Of a stretch of 64,000 nt of DNA, positions 1 to 13,076 are shown piece by piece. Position numbers and translations under genes: made by a program. The stretch comes from Pseudoduganella namucuonensis. Its GTDB lineage: Bacteria; Pseudomonadota; Gammaproteobacteria; Burkholderiales; Burkholderiaceae_D. Position 1 is the stretch's first letter. The number at the start of each line of letters is the position of its first letter. The DNA lies in NCBI RefSeq assembly GCF_900116645.1, contig NZ_FPBO01000020.1, positions 1 to 64,000 on the forward strand, written 5' to 3'. Under the pieces are notes generated by a model. The model was not told the DNA's origin. It made no database searches and saw nothing but the letters and a program-made list of their open reading frames with translations.

Positions 1-1
1 C

Positions 2-340
2 CAGCTCCATCAATATTTGCGGCCAGTGATCGACAAGGACGTGTTACTGGTCAGTGATTCCAACGCTGCTTATCGCTACTTCGCTAGCGAAGCTCAGATT
101 ACTCACGAAGTGATCAACCTGAAGGCGAAACAGCGAGTAAGGGGCGCAATCCACGTACAAAACGTCAATGCTTATCACAGTCGCTGTCGCCAATGGTTGG
201 CGCGATTTCATGGCGTCGCAACGCACTACCTCCCCAACTACCTGGGATGGCGGTGGGCACTGGATGCTCGGCGCATCAATACACCAACGACACTACTGAA
301 AGCAGCGGTCGGCGTATTTCCACACCTAGCCGCGACATAG
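2..340 (+). CDS. IS1595-family-like transposase, 3' part (5' end outside the window)
   Basis: The reading frame is open to the window edge, so only about the last 112 residues are seen. The motif HVQNVNAYHSR followed by FHGVATHYLPNYLGWR resembles the C-terminal part of DDE transposases of the IS1595 group, recognised from memory of the family. The frame ends at TAG. An insertion sequence therefore abuts the histidine kinase gene. Whether the copy is intact cannot be judged, and I did not identify its terminal inverted repeat in the ~110 bases that follow. Confidence 0.7.
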   Translation, partial: QLHQYLRPVIDKDVLLVSDSNAAYRYFASEAQITHEVINLKAKQRVRGAIHVQNVNAYHSRCRQWLARFHGVATHYLPNYLGWRWALDARRINTPTTLLKAAVGVFPHLAAT

Positions 341-361
341 CCTTTTTTTTCGCCGTGGCGA

Positions 362-379
362 AATTACCAAATGGTAATT
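362..379. promoter_or_regulatory. 7-bp inverted repeat, possible operator
   Basis: AATTACC and GGTAATT are separated by four bases (AAAT), about 75 bases upstream of the hybrid histidine kinase start. It is a perfect dyad and could be a regulator site, or belong to the end of the neighbouring insertion sequence. There is no further support. Confidence 0.3.
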
Positions 380-454
380 CGTTAGACAAATATCAATGTG
401 TCGGTTTTTCTGCCAGTTATATTTTTCCAGGTGGAATGAGGTCAGGACCGGCAT

Positions 455-3541
<3,087 letters not shown>

Positions 3542-3542
3542 C

Positions 3543-5651
3543 ATGGCTGCGCTCACCCCCACTCCCCGCGGCACCGTCCTGGTGGCCGACGACGATCCCG
3601 TCATGCGCTTGCTGATGCTGGAAATGCTGGCCCAGGTCGGCCTGGACGCGATCGAGGCCGAGGACGGCCCGGCCGCCCTGGCCTGCTACCAGCACATCCA
3701 GCCCGACCTGGTCATGCTCGACGTCGACATGCCGCGCATGGACGGCTTCACCGTCTGCCGCGCGATCCGCGCGCTGGAGAGCGGCGCCACCGTCCCCATC
3801 ATCATGGTCACCGGCAGCGACGACCTGGAGGCCGTGACCCAGGCCTACGAGGACGGCGCCACCGACTTCATCTCCAAGCCGATCAACTGGCCCATCCTCG
3901 GCCACCGCGTGTTGTACGTGCTGCGCGCCAGCGACGCCATCGCCCGCCTGCGCGTGGCCGACGCCCACAACCGCGCGGTGCTGGCGGCCATTCCGGACAC
4001 CTTCTTCCGCATCAACCGCGACGGCTACTACCTGGACTACGAGCAGGGCCAGGACGCCTGCGCCGCCATCGACACCACCGACTGCGTCGGCCGCCACGTC
4101 AGCGAGGTGCTGCCGCCGGCCATCGCCGTGCACGTGCTGGAGGAGATGAACATGGTGCTGGAGACACACAACATCCGCTCGCTGGACTACGAGCTGCAGC
4201 ACGAGGGACAGGTGATGCACTTCGAGGCGCGCCTGGTGAGCACCGGCGCCGGCGACGTGCTGGGACTGGTGCGCGACATCAGCGAGCGCAAACGCGCCGA
4301 GGACCAGATCCGGCGCCTGGCCTATTGCGACAGCCTGACCGGCATCCCCAACCGCCAGGCCTTCCTGGAGACGCTGGAGCGGGAACTGGCGCGCTCGCGC
4401 CAGCTCGGCAAGAAGTTCGCCGTGCTGTTCATGGACCTGGACTCCTTCAAGCGCATCAACGACACGCTCGGCCACAACATCGGCGACCTGCTGCTCAAGG
4501 TGGTGTCCGAGCGGCTGCGCGAAACCATCCGCCCCAGCGACACCGTCACGCGCGCCGAGAACCACGGCAACCTGGCGCGCCTGGGCGGCGACGAGTTCAC
4601 CATCCTGATCCCGGACCTGGAAAAGGTGGACAGCGCGCTGGCCGTGGCGCAGCGCGTGAAGGACGCGATGCGGCGCCCGTTCCAGCTGGAGGGCCACGAG
4701 ATCTTCGTCACCGCCAGCATCGGCATCTCGCTGTACCCGCAGGACGGCGAGGATTGCGACTCGCTGCTCAAGTTCGCCGACACCGCCATGTACCACGCCA
4801 AGAACTGCGGCAAGAACAACGCCAAGCTGTACAGCTCCTCGCTGACGATGCAGATCATGAGCCACGTGAAGCTGGAGGTCGGCCTGCGCAAGGCCATGCA
4901 GAACAACGAGCTGTATCTGCTGTACCAGCCGCAGGTGGACGTGGCCAGTTCGCAGATCGTGGGCGTGGAGGCGCTGGTGCGCTGGCGCCATCCGGAGCAC
5001 GGCGTGATTCCGCCCAACGAGTTCATTCCCCTGGCCGAGGAGACGGGGCTGATCGTGCCGATCGGCGAATGGGTGCTGCGCACCGCCTGCGGCCAGGCGC
5101 GCGCGTGGCAGCACACCTGCCGCCGCGCGATCCGGATGGCGGTCAACCTGTCGGCGCGCCAGTTCAAGGACGACAACCTGACGCAGACGGTGGTGTCCGC
5201 GCTGGTCGACACCGGCCTGGAGCCGCGCCTGCTGGAACTGGAGCTGACCGAGGGGACGCTGATGGACGACGCGCGCGCCACCATGGCCACCTTGGAGCAG
5301 TTGCGCGGCATCGGCGTGTTCCTGTCGATCGACGACTTCGGCACCGGCTACTCGTCGATGAACTACCTGAAGCGCTTCGACGTGCGCGCGCTCAAGATCG
5401 ACAAGAGCTTCATCAGCGGCCTGCCGCAGGACTCGGAAAACGCCGCCATCACGCGCGCCATCATCGCCATGGCGCACGGGCTGAAGATGATCGTGGTGGC
5501 CGAGGGGGTGGAGACGGACGAGCAATTGCTGCTGCTGGAGCAATACGGCTGCGACATGGCCCAGGGCTACCTCCTGGGGCGGCCGTCTCCGCAGGAGGCC
5601 ATCACGCAGATGCTCACGGTGCAGCGCGGGCCCATCGCGAGGCTGGCCTAG
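3543..5651 (+). CDS. REC-PAS-GGDEF-EAL protein (c-di-GMP turnover)
   Basis: The product is 702 residues. The ATG at 3543 is chosen because AAAGGGA sits just upstream and the preceding gene stops at 3541. Domains in order are a receiver ([17 protein letters not shown]), a PAS-like region (~140-260), a diguanylate cyclase domain with intact GGDEF at residues 348-352, and a phosphodiesterase domain with intact EAL at 476-478 and DDFGTGYSS further on. Both catalytic motifs are kept, so either activity is possible. Pairing with the kinase immediately upstream suggests that its Hpt domain phosphorylates this receiver; that is inference. The gene converges end to end with the CoA-transferase. Confidence 0.92.
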   Translation: MAALTPTPRGTVLVADDDPVMRLLMLEMLAQVGLDAIEAEDGPAALACYQHIQPDLVMLDVDMPRMDGFTVCRAIRALESGATVPIIMVTGSDDLEAVTQAYEDGATDFISKPINWPILGHRVLYVLRASDAIARLRVADAHNRAVLAAIPDTFFRINRDGYYLDYEQGQDACAAIDTTDCVGRHVSEVLPPAIAVHVLEEMNMVLETHNIRSLDYELQHEGQVMHFEARLVSTGAGDVLGLVRDISERKRAEDQIRRLAYCDSLTGIPNRQAFLETLERELARSRQLGKKFAVLFMDLDSFKRINDTLGHNIGDLLLKVVSERLRETIRPSDTVTRAENHGNLARLGGDEFTILIPDLEKVDSALAVAQRVKDAMRRPFQLEGHEIFVTASIGISLYPQDGEDCDSLLKFADTAMYHAKNCGKNNAKLYSSSLTMQIMSHVKLEVGLRKAMQNNELYLLYQPQVDVASSQIVGVEALVRWRHPEHGVIPPNEFIPLAEETGLIVPIGEWVLRTACGQARAWQHTCRRAIRMAVNLSARQFKDDNLTQTVVSALVDTGLEPRLLELELTEGTLMDDARATMATLEQLRGIGVFLSIDDFGTGYSSMNYLKRFDVRALKIDKSFISGLPQDSENAAITRAIIAMAHGLKMIVVAEGVETDEQLLLLEQYGCDMAQGYLLGRPSPQEAITQMLTVQRGPIARLA

Positions 5652-6863
5652 CTACAGCACCTTCTCGGCGCGCAGGACGGCGATGTCGGCGTCCGAGTAG
5701 CCCAGCGAGCGCAACACCTCGTCGTTGTGCTCGCCCAGCCCCGGCCCCATCCAGTTGGTGTGGCCCGGCGTCTCCGACAGCTTGGGCGAGATCGCCGGCA
5801 GCTTGACCGGCGTGCCGTCGGCGAAGTGGTGCTGCTCGAACATGCCGCGCGCGACGAACTGCGGGTCCGTCATCATGTCGCGCACCGAGTAGATCTTCCC
5901 GGCCGGGACGTCGGCCGCCTTCAGCACCGCCACCGCCTCGTCGATGGTCTTGGTGTCGCACCAGGCCTGGATCGCGCCGTCGATGTCGGCTGTGCGCGCC
6001 ACGCGGCCGTCGTTGCGTTCCAGCTGCGGGTCGCCCGCCATGTCGATGCGGCCCATGGCAAGCATCAGGCGCTTGAAGATGGCGTCGCCGTTGCCGGCGA
6101 TGACGATGTTCTCGCCGTCCCTGGTGGTGTAGGTGTTGGACGGCACGATGCCCGGCAGCGCGCCGCCGGTGCGCTCGCGCACCACGCCGGCGTGGTCGAA
6201 CTCCGGCACCAGCGATTCCATCAGGTTGAACACGGATTCGTACAGCGCCACGTCCACCATCTGGCCCTGGCCGGCCTCGCGGCCGCCGGTGGCGTCGCGG
6301 TGGCGCAGCGCCATCATGGCGCCGATCACGCCGTGCAGCGCGGCGACCGAGTCGCCGATCGACACGCCGACGCGCACCGGCGGCCGGTCCGCGTGGCCGG
6401 ACACGTAGCGCAGCCCGCCCATCGATTCGCCGATGGCGCCGAAGCCCGGCTGGTCCCTCATTGGACCGGTCTGGCCGAAGCCGGACAGGCGCACCATGAT
6501 GGTGGACGGCCTGGCGGCCTTCAGCTGCTCGTAGCCGATGTCCCACTTCTCCAGCACGCCGGGGCGGTAGTTCTCGATGATGATGTCCGCCTCCAGCGCG
6601 AGTCGCTTGGCGATGGCGCGGCCGCGCGCGTCCTTCATGTTGAGGGTGATGCTCTTCTTGTTGCGCGCCTGGACCGACCACCACAGCGAGGTGCCGTCCT
6701 TCAGCACCCGCCATTTGCGGATCGGATCGCCCTCGCCGGGCGCCTCCACCTTGATCACCTCCGCGCCGAATTCGCCCAGCATGCGCGCGCAAAACGGGCC
6801 CGCGATCAGCGTGCCGAGTTCCAAGACTTTGATGCCCCGCAAAGGGCCGTGGGTGGGTTTCAC
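5652..6863 (-). CDS. CaiB/BaiF class III CoA-transferase
   Basis: This 403-residue protein belongs to the formyl-CoA/carnitine CoA-transferase family, which moves CoA between carboxylic acids through an aspartyl-CoA anhydride. The N-terminal GIKVLELGTLIAGPFC, the conserved ENYRPG and SGFGQTGP motifs and the probable catalytic Asp in VSIGDSVAALHG support this. The start is GTG, overlapping the recR stop by one base, so translation is probably coupled. It is the last gene of the dnaX-ybaB-yciI-recR operon. The acyl substrate cannot be predicted. Confidence 0.88.
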   Translation of the reverse strand: MKPTHGPLRGIKVLELGTLIAGPFCARMLGEFGAEVIKVEAPGEGDPIRKWRVLKDGTSLWWSVQARNKKSITLNMKDARGRAIAKRLALEADIIIENYRPGVLEKWDIGYEQLKAARPSTIMVRLSGFGQTGPMRDQPGFGAIGESMGGLRYVSGHADRPPVRVGVSIGDSVAALHGVIGAMMALRHRDATGGREAGQGQMVDVALYESVFNLMESLVPEFDHAGVVRERTGGALPGIVPSNTYTTRDGENIVIAGNGDAIFKRLMLAMGRIDMAGDPQLERNDGRVARTADIDGAIQAWCDTKTIDEAVAVLKAADVPAGKIYSVRDMMTDPQFVARGMFEQHHFADGTPVKLPAISPKLSETPGHTNWMGPGLGEHNDEVLRSLGYSDADIAVLRAEKVL

Positions 6864-7453
6864 TATGTGCTGCGCCTGTCGAGCATGGCCCGCGCGATGG
6901 TGCCCGCGTCCACATATTCAAGCTCGCCGCCGACCGGCACGCCACGCGCCAGACGGCTCACCCTCAGTCCGCGCGCCTTCAGCATCTCGCTGATGTAGTG
7001 CGCGGTGGCTTCGCCCTCGTTGGTAAAGTTGGTGGCCAGGACCACCTCGCCGACCACGCCGTCGTTGGCGCGTTCGACCAGTTTTTCAAGGTGGATGTCC
7101 TTGGGGCCGATACCGTCCAGCGGCGACAGCCTGCCCATCAGCACGAAGTACAGGCCCTTGTAGGTCAGGGTCTGCTCGATCATCATCTGGTCGGCCGGGG
7201 TCTCCACCACGCACAGCATGGCCTTGTCGCGCTGCTCGTCGGCGCAGGTGGCGCAGACCTCGTCCTCGGTGAAGGTGTTGCACAGCGCGCAGTGGTGCAC
7301 CGCCTCCACCGCCTGGTACAGGGCGCGCGACAGCATGGCCGCGCCCTCGCGGTCGTGCTGCAGCAGGTGGAAGGCCATGCGCTGCGCCGATTTCGGCCCG
7401 ACCCCGGGCAGGCGGCGCAAGGCCTCCGTGAGGAACTCCAGCGACTTCGCCAT
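6863..7453 (-). CDS. recR: Recombination mediator RecR
   Basis: RecR (196 residues, the usual length) works with RecO and RecF to load RecA on SSB-coated single-stranded DNA. The start [19 protein letters not shown] carries the helix-hairpin-helix. A C4 zinc finger (CALC near residue 55, then CATC) is followed by a Toprim domain ([16 protein letters not shown]). It sits in the classical dnaX-ybaB-recR order, three bases after the YciI gene on this strand. Confidence 0.97.
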   Translation of the reverse strand: MAKSLEFLTEALRRLPGVGPKSAQRMAFHLLQHDREGAAMLSRALYQAVEAVHHCALCNTFTEDEVCATCADEQRDKAMLCVVETPADQMMIEQTLTYKGLYFVLMGRLSPLDGIGPKDIHLEKLVERANDGVVGEVVLATNFTNEGEATAHYISEMLKARGLRVSRLARGVPVGGELEYVDAGTIARAMLDRRST

Positions 7454-7456
7454 CGA

Positions 7457-7747
7457 TCAGGCCTGCTTGAAGGCGCTGAGGATGTCGGCCGTCATGGTCG
7501 GCACGAACTCGGTGATGGCGTAGCTGGCCGCGCCGGCCTCGTTGAAGGGATCGAGTTCGATCACCGCCTCGATGTCGGCCCGGCTGTCGGCCGTGGCGAT
7601 GATGACGCCGCCGGTGCGCGGCACCATGCGGCCGGACATCAGGAACATGCCGTTGTCATACTGTTCGCGCAGGTACTCGCGATGCGCGGCCAGCAGGGCG
7701 TCGATCTCCTCGGCGGGCTTGAGGTACGTGAGCGCGATGATGAACAT
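7457..7747 (-). CDS. YciI family protein
   Basis: A 96-residue protein with the dimeric alpha/beta-barrel YCII fold, judged from the MFIIALTYLKP start, HREYLREQYDNGMFLMSG and a late DPF motif. Family members include stress-related and dehydrochlorinase-like proteins; the role here is unknown. It lies between ybaB and recR, 14 bases after ybaB and three before recR, so it is part of the same transcript. Confidence 0.85.
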   Translation of the reverse strand: MFIIALTYLKPAEEIDALLAAHREYLREQYDNGMFLMSGRMVPRTGGVIIATADSRADIEAVIELDPFNEAGAASYAITEFVPTMTADILSAFKQA

Positions 7748-7761
7748 GACGCGTGGCCGGC

Positions 7762-8088
7762 TTAGAACGGCATCTTGAAGCCGGGCGGCAGGGCCATGCC
7801 GGCGGTCAGGCCGCTCATTTTCTCGGCGGAGGTGGCCTCGGCCTTGCGCACGGCGTCGTTGAAGGCGGCGGCCACCAGGTCTTCCAGCATGTCCTTGTCG
7901 TCGGCCAGCAGCGACGGGTCGATCGACACGCGCTTGACGTCGTTCTTGCAGGTCATCACCACCTTCACCAGGCCGGCGCCGGACTGGCCCTCGACCTCGA
8001 TCGAACCCAGCGCCTCCTGGGCCTTCTTCATGTTGTCCTGCATGGCTTGCGCCTGCTTCATCAGACCGGCGAGTTGGTTTTTCATCAT
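7762..8088 (-). CDS. ybaB: YbaB/EbfC nucleoid-associated protein
   Basis: A 108-residue DNA-binding dimer of the YbaB/EbfC family, the usual partner of dnaX and recR. The start [17 protein letters not shown] and the core [17 protein letters not shown] are characteristic, and the C-terminus PPGFKMPF is typical. The first ATG of the ATGATG pair is chosen because CGGAG lies about ten bases upstream. It is 35 bases downstream of dnaX in the same operon. Confidence 0.95.
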   Translation of the reverse strand: MMKNQLAGLMKQAQAMQDNMKKAQEALGSIEVEGQSGAGLVKVVMTCKNDVKRVSIDPSLLADDKDMLEDLVAAAFNDAVRKAEATSAEKMSGLTAGMALPPGFKMPF

Positions 8089-8123
8089 GATGGTGTGCTC
8101 CGTTGAGGATAAGTATAGGGATT

Positions 8124-10793
8124 TTAATGCGCGGCAGGGGCCGGCGGCGGCACGATCGAACCGGGCACCACGAAGGCGCCGAAGTCGCGGATCATGCTCT
8201 TGATAAAGGGATCGTTGGCGACGGTCTGCTCGGCGGCGCGCTGCACCGCCTCCCGGTGGGCGGCGGCCTCGGCGCTGGCCGTGTAGAAGGCCGGTCCCAG
8301 CTCGGTCTCGACGCGCACCGGGCGGCCGAAACGCTCGGTCAGCGCGACGGCCAGCTTCTCCACGTTGGCCGGCGTGCGCCAGGTTTCGATCGGCACGCGG
8401 ATGCGGAACTGGGCGCTGTGCGCGCCGTCCGGCAGGCATTCGATCAGTTCGGCCTGGGTGGCCAGTTGCTGGGCCACGCCGCGCAACGGCAGGCGGGCGG
8501 CCAGCGCGGGCCAGTTGCCGTCCCAGTCCAGCTCGGGAACGGGCGTGATCACGTAGGCGTAGGTCGGCCTGGCGGGGGCGCGCGACGGCGCCTGCTGCTG
8601 CGGGGCCGGCGCGGCGGCGGCCTCGCCGGCCGGCATGGCGCTGGCGCTGTCGTCGGAGAATTCGGTGACCCATGGCGGCAGGTCGTCCTCGGGCTCGGGT
8701 TCGGGCTGGCGCTGGGCCGCGGCGGGCGCGGCGGCGCCCATCGAGGGGCGGCCATCATCCCACGGGGCCGACGCGGGCGCGGATGCGCGCGACGGCGCGG
8801 CTTGCCCCGACGCGTCATCCCATGGCGCAGACGCGGCGGCACGCGGCGCGGCGGACGCGTTCGCGGCGGGCGCGTCGTTCCAAGGCGCGGACGGCGCGCC
8901 GGCGGCGCGACCGGCCGTCCCGGGCGCGTCCGCCGAGGAGGCGTCCTCCCACGGCGCGGGCGAAGCGGCGCGGGACGGGGCCGTCCCGGCGGACGCGGGC
9001 GACGCGGCGGAGTGCGGCGCGCCGGCGGCCGGCGTGGCGTCGGGCTGCGCATCCTCCCAAGGCGCCGGCGCGCGCGCGGCGGCTGGCGCTGGTGTTGCGG
9101 CCTCGGCCGCGGCCGGCGCTTGCGGCGCGGCTGGCGCAGCCTCGGCCGAGGGCGCCGGCGCGACCGGACGGTTCAGAGGCTTCATGCCGGACGCCGCGCG
9201 GGCGGCTTCCAGCGCCGCCTGGATCGCGGCACGGGCCGGACTCAGCGGCACACTGGACGCGGAGGCGGCGGCCTGCGGTACGGACGCCGTAGACTGTGGC
9301 ACGGACGCGGCAGGCCGCAGTGCGGACGCGGCGGGCTGCGGCGCGGACGCCGTTGGCTGTGGCGCGGGAGCGGCGGGCCGCGGCGCGGCGCCGGCGGGCT
9401 GCGCCGCCATATGGCCACCCGTGCCGGCGGTGGCCGCCGCCGGCTGTGCATTCATCCCGCCGGCCGGAAAGCCAGCGGCTTGCGGCGCGGCCGGACGGCC
9501 CGCGTCGGCGCGCGCCATGGCGGCGGCACCGGCGACAACCGACGGCGACGGCGACGGCGGCAACGACGCGTGGCTGGCCAGCGAGGCGGACGCGGCGCGT
9601 GCCGGCGCGCCTGCCACCACACCCGCGGCGGCCGCGGCGGCGCGCGCGGCGCCCGGGCCACGGGCGGCGGCCGGCAATCCCTCGGCGCCGCCTACGCCGG
9701 GCCGAAAGGCCAGCATGCGCAGCAGCGTCATGGAAAAGCCCGCGTACTCGTCCGGCGCCAGTCCCAGTTCATTGCGGCCGTGCACGGCGATCTGGTAATA
9801 AAGCTGCACTTCCTCGGCGTCGAACTCGGCGGCCAGGCGCACGATGTCCGCGTATTCCGGCAGGTCCGACGGCACGGCCGACGGCACCGTCTGCGCCAGC
9901 GCGATACGGTGCAGCAAGGTGCCCAGGTCCTGCAGCGCGCCGTTGTACGACAGGCTGCGCGTGGCCATCTCGTCGGCCACCGCCAGCAGGTCGGCGCCGT
10001 CCTGCCGGGCCAGCGCGTCGAGCAGGCGGATCAGGTAGGACTGGTCCAGCGCGCCCAGCATGCCTTGCACCGCCTCCAGCGTCACCTCGCCGGCGGCGTA
10101 GGCGATGGCCTGGTCGGTCAGCGACAGCGCGTCGCGCATGGAGCCGTGCGCGCCCTGCGCCAGCAGGCGCAGCGCGGGCTGCTCGAAGGCGATGCCCTCC
10201 TGGCCCAGGATGTTGTCCAGGTGGCCGATGATGTGGCCGGGCGGCATCTGCTTCAGGTTGAACTGCAGGCAGCGCGACAGCACGGTCACGGGGATCTTTT
10301 GCGGGTCGGTGGTCGCCAGGATGAACTTCACGTGCTCCGGCGGTTCCTCCAGCGTCTTCAGCATCGAGTTGAAGGCGTGGTTGGTGAGCATGTGCACCTC
10401 GTCGATCATATAGACCTTGAAGCGCGCGTTCGACGGCGCGTACACCGCCTGCTCCAGCAACTGCGCCATCTCGTCCACGCCGCGGTTGGACGCCGCGTCC
10501 ATCTCTATATAGTCGACGAAGCGGCCGCCGTCGATGGCGGTGCAGGCCTCGCACACGCCGCACGGGGTGGCGGTGATGCCGCCGTCGCCGTCCGGGCCGA
10601 CGCAGTTGAGCGACTTGGCCAGGATGCGCGACAGCGTGGTCTTGCCGACCCCGCGGGTGCCGGTGAACAGATAGGCGTGGTGCAGCCGGCCGCTGTGCAG
10701 CGCGTGCGTGAGCGCGCGCACGACGTGCTCCTGGCCGACGAGCGTTTCAAAGTTCCGGGGACGGTATTTACGGGCGAGGACTTGATAGGACAT
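8124..10793 (-). CDS. dnaX: DNA polymerase III subunit gamma/tau
   Basis: The product (889 residues) is the clamp-loader ATPase. Walker A GTRGVGKT is at 45-52, four zinc-ligand cysteines are at 64, 78, 81 and 84, and Walker B includes Asp131-Glu132. The AAA+ and collar regions end near residue 370. Then comes a very long Ala/Pro-rich linker (~375-720) and a C-terminal tau domain (~745-889). It is long compared with E. coli tau (643), the excess being linker. The linker contains five copies of a PW[D/E/N]D motif between residues 579 and 678. I saw no A-rich slippery sequence for programmed frameshifting. Confidence 0.96.
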   Translation of the reverse strand: MSYQVLARKYRPRNFETLVGQEHVVRALTHALHSGRLHHAYLFTGTRGVGKTTLSRILAKSLNCVGPDGDGGITATPCGVCEACTAIDGGRFVDYIEMDAASNRGVDEMAQLLEQAVYAPSNARFKVYMIDEVHMLTNHAFNSMLKTLEEPPEHVKFILATTDPQKIPVTVLSRCLQFNLKQMPPGHIIGHLDNILGQEGIAFEQPALRLLAQGAHGSMRDALSLTDQAIAYAAGEVTLEAVQGMLGALDQSYLIRLLDALARQDGADLLAVADEMATRSLSYNGALQDLGTLLHRIALAQTVPSAVPSDLPEYADIVRLAAEFDAEEVQLYYQIAVHGRNELGLAPDEYAGFSMTLLRMLAFRPGVGGAEGLPAAARGPGAARAAAAAAGVVAGAPARAASASLASHASLPPSPSPSVVAGAAAMARADAGRPAAPQAAGFPAGGMNAQPAAATAGTGGHMAAQPAGAAPRPAAPAPQPTASAPQPAASALRPAASVPQSTASVPQAAASASSVPLSPARAAIQAALEAARAASGMKPLNRPVAPAPSAEAAPAAPQAPAAAEAATPAPAAARAPAPWEDAQPDATPAAGAPHSAASPASAGTAPSRAASPAPWEDASSADAPGTAGRAAGAPSAPWNDAPAANASAAPRAAASAPWDDASGQAAPSRASAPASAPWDDGRPSMGAAAPAAAQRQPEPEPEDDLPPWVTEFSDDSASAMPAGEAAAAPAPQQQAPSRAPARPTYAYVITPVPELDWDGNWPALAARLPLRGVAQQLATQAELIECLPDGAHSAQFRIRVPIETWRTPANVEKLAVALTERFGRPVRVETELGPAFYTASAEAAAHREAVQRAAEQTVANDPFIKSMIRDFGAFVVPGSIVPPPAPAAH
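8745..9075 (-). repeat. Repeated PW[DEN]D motif in the tau linker
   Basis: Within dnaX, five short motifs of the form APWEDA, APWEDAS, APWNDA, APWDDA and APWDDG occur at irregular spacing in an otherwise Ala/Pro/Ser-rich disordered linker. The tryptophans are the only bulky residues around. This is a protein-level repeat rather than an exact DNA repeat. Confidence 0.7.
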
Positions 10794-10859
10794 GGCGGAA
10801 TTCTACCATCCCACAGCCGGGATGCGACGGCGGCTTTGGCCGCGCCAAAAAGCGGAACG

Positions 10860-10887
10860 AAAAAAAAGCCGCTTGGGTAAGCAGCTT
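10860..10887 (-). terminator. Rho-independent terminator of the 4.5S RNA gene
   Basis: On the minus strand AAGCTGCTT pairs with AAGCGGCTT across the loop ACCC (nine pairs including one G-U), followed by a run of T. It begins about 10 bases after the end of the SRP RNA. Confidence 0.85.
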
Positions 10888-10897
10888 CTTTCTAAAA

Positions 10898-10993
10898 GGC
10901 GAGCCTGATCTGCGGCACTTGCGGTGAATAGCTGTGGCTGCTTCGTTCCCGACCTGACCAGGTTGGCCATGCCGCAATGCGCAGGGGCCCGCC
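10898..10993 (-). ncRNA. ffs: Signal recognition particle 4.5S RNA
   Basis: The minus strand carries the universal SRP apical domain, including CAGGTCGGGAACGAAGCAGCC with the GGAA-type tetraloop and conserved internal loops. The ends GGCGGGCC and GGCTCGCC pair to close a ~96-nt hairpin, the usual size of the bacterial small SRP RNA. It binds Ffh to target inner-membrane proteins. A TATAAT box lies 7 bases before the 5' end and a terminator follows. The location just upstream of dnaX is common in betaproteobacteria. Confidence 0.95.
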
Positions 10994-11000
10994 GGGGACA

Positions 11001-11006
11001 ATTATA
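11001..11006 (-). promoter_or_regulatory. -10 box of the 4.5S RNA promoter
   Basis: A perfect TATAAT on the minus strand lies 7 bases upstream of the inferred RNA 5' end. I see no good -35 hexamer at the standard distance (TAGGCG at best). Confidence 0.65.
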
Positions 11007-11036
11007 ACCGCTCTTGCCGATTCCGCCTAATGCCCC

Positions 11037-11098
11037 CCGGAAGCGGCGTCAGCGGCACTTTGGGGTCAGACCCCAGCCGTGGCTGACGCCGCTTCCGG
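11037..11098. repeat. 17-bp inverted repeat with inner GGGGTCAGACCCC palindrome
   Basis: Arms CCGGAAGCGGCGTCAGC (11037-11053) and its exact complement (11082-11098) enclose 28 bases, which themselves hold the palindrome TGGGGTCAGACCCCA (11061-11075). The element lies between the 4.5S RNA and the end of ubiD, so it may end ubiD transcription as a cruciform-type structure, but it lacks a T run. It shares its core with the element at 24683-24748. Confidence 0.85.
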
Positions 11099-11109
11099 AG
11101 GGCAAGCTC

Positions 11110-12594
11110 CTACAGGCCCAGTTCCTGCCAGATGCGGTCGACGCGGGATTTCACCTCCGGCGTCATGGCGATCGTGGTGCCCCACTCGCGGCTGGTCTCG
11201 CCCGGCCACTTGTTGGTGGCGTCGATGCCCATCTTGCTGCCCAGGCCGCTGACCGGCGAGGCGAAGTCCAGGTAGTCGATCGGCGTGTGGTCGACCAATG
11301 TGGTGTCGCGCGTCGGGTCGACGCGGGTGGTGATGGCCCAGATCACCTCCTTCCAGTCGCGGATGTCGACGTCCTCGTCCACCACCACGATGAACTTGGT
11401 ATACATGAACTGGCGCAGGAAGCTCCACACGCCGAACATCACGCGCTTGGCGTGGCCGGCGTACTGCTTGCGGATCTGCACCACCGCCATGCGGTAGCTG
11501 CACCCTTCCGGCGGCAGGTAGAAGTCGGTGATCTCGGTGAACTGCTTTTGCAGCAGCGGCACGAACACCTCGTTCAGCGCCAGGCCCAGCATGGCCGGCT
11601 CGTCCGGCGGCTTGCCGGTGTACGTGGAGTGATAGATGGGGTCGCGCCGCATCGTGATGCGGTCGATGGTGAACACGGGGAACCAGTCCTGCTCGTTGTA
11701 ATAGCCGGTGTGGTCGCCGTATGGCCCCTCCAGCGCGTGCTCGTAGCCGGACGGGTGGTTCTGGTCCGGATAGATATGGCCCTCCAGCACGATCTCGGCC
11801 GAGGCCGGCACCCGCAGTTCGCTGCCGATGGCCTTCACCAGCTCGGTGCGGCCGCCGCGCAGCAGGCCGGCGAACTGGTATTCGGACAGGGTGTCCGGCA
11901 CCGGCGTCACCGCGCCCAGGATGGTGGCCGGATCGGCGCCCAGCGCCACCGCGACCGGATACGGCTTGCCCTTGGTCTGCGCCCCGTGCTCGCGGAAATC
12001 CAGCGCGCCGCCGCGGTGCGCCAGCCAGCGCATGACGACCTTGTTCGGCCCCAGCACCTGCTGGCGGTAGATGCCCAGGTTCTGGCGCTTCTTGTTCGGC
12101 CCCTTGGTGATCACCAGGCCCCAGGTGATCAGCGGCGCCACGTCGCCCGGCCAGCAGTGCTGGATCGGCAGCCTGGACAGATCGACGTCGTTGCCCTCCC
12201 AGACGATCTCCTGGCACGGCGCGCCGCGCAATTCCTTGGGCGACATGTCCCACACCGCCTTCACCAGCGAGCCCATGTCCATCAAATCCTTGAATCCCCG
12301 GGGCGGCTCCGGCTCCTTCAGGCGGGCCAGCACGTGGCCGATCCTGCGCAGCTCGCCGACATCCTCGGCGCCCATGCCCAGCGCCACGCGGCGCGTGGTG
12401 CCGAACAGATTGGCCAGCACCGGCATGCTGTGGCCGGTCGGATTCTGGAACAACAGCGCCGGTCCGCCCGCCCGCAGCGTCCGGTCGCACACCTCGGTCA
12501 TCTCCAAATGCGGCGAAACGGGGGTGGAAATGGGCTTAAGTTCGCCCATTCGTTGCAACTGAGAAATAAAATCACGCAAATCTGAATATTTCAT
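11110..12594 (-). CDS. ubiD: UbiD family decarboxylase (4-hydroxy-3-polyprenylbenzoate)
   Basis: A 494-residue prenyl-FMN-dependent decarboxylase that removes the ring carboxylate in ubiquinone synthesis. The length matches E. coli UbiD. The start [20 protein letters not shown], the [17 protein letters not shown] motif, and the region [17 protein letters not shown] with [10 protein letters not shown] are characteristic. The prFMN-supplying partner ubiX is not in the window. The gene stands alone; an AT-rich stretch directly upstream probably contains its promoter. Confidence 0.95.
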   Translation of the reverse strand: MKYSDLRDFISQLQRMGELKPISTPVSPHLEMTEVCDRTLRAGGPALLFQNPTGHSMPVLANLFGTTRRVALGMGAEDVGELRRIGHVLARLKEPEPPRGFKDLMDMGSLVKAVWDMSPKELRGAPCQEIVWEGNDVDLSRLPIQHCWPGDVAPLITWGLVITKGPNKKRQNLGIYRQQVLGPNKVVMRWLAHRGGALDFREHGAQTKGKPYPVAVALGADPATILGAVTPVPDTLSEYQFAGLLRGGRTELVKAIGSELRVPASAEIVLEGHIYPDQNHPSGYEHALEGPYGDHTGYYNEQDWFPVFTIDRITMRRDPIYHSTYTGKPPDEPAMLGLALNEVFVPLLQKQFTEITDFYLPPEGCSYRMAVVQIRKQYAGHAKRVMFGVWSFLRQFMYTKFIVVVDEDVDIRDWKEVIWAITTRVDPTRDTTLVDHTPIDYLDFASPVSGLGSKMGIDATNKWPGETSREWGTTIAMTPEVKSRVDRIWQELGL

Positions 12595-13076
12595 ACTTTT
12601 TTACTTTTTTTTCGCTTTGGACGGGCCAAGTGAGGTTTTTATGTCAAGTGGTTGATTTTATTGGTTTTTGCTGCGGCGCAAGCCAAAATTCTAGATTCAA
12701 AAGTTATAAAGAACGCGTTTGTTAGTATTGACGTGATATAAAACGCCTTCTACAATTTGCCTACTTGAAGAGGACATGGTCACTTAGCCAACTTTGTTGT
12801 CACTCATTCATTCACGGAGCCGGGGCTCCACATGACATTTTAAGGAGTGTTTTCAAAAGGCGTCTGCCTTCCCCCCGAAAAAAGTTGTATTGCGACTGTT
12901 AGGCTTCACCTGCACTAGACCAGGTAGCAACAGCTCAGGCAAGCAATGATGGCGTCACCCGCGCGCTCCCAGCGGCGGTGGACGATTTAAATCTGATGCA
13001 CGGCATTGGCACATCGAGAACAGCTGCGTTTGAACGCGGCGGGGATGCGCTCGTTACGGACATTTCAGGGAGGTCT
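12595..13076. other. Long intergenic leader between ubiD and the transglycosylase gene
   Basis: About 480 bases without a convincing gene. The part next to ubiD is AT-rich (runs of T) and probably holds its promoter. Further right is a short hairpin GGAGC-CGGG-GCTCC and a C/G-run region. Protein-like reading continues upstream of 13077 to a GTG at 12978 but without a good ribosome-binding site. I recognise no riboswitch or RNA family. Confidence 0.5.

Noticed and set aside
8124-10793. Programmed frameshift site in dnaX producing gamma
   Set aside because: No A AAA AAG-type slippery heptamer followed by a hairpin was seen in the coding strand.
8103-10880. A ~925-codon open frame on the plus strand opposite dnaX
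   Set aside because: It is low complexity and antisense to the well-supported dnaX; also covers the start of the 4.5S RNA region without any motif.
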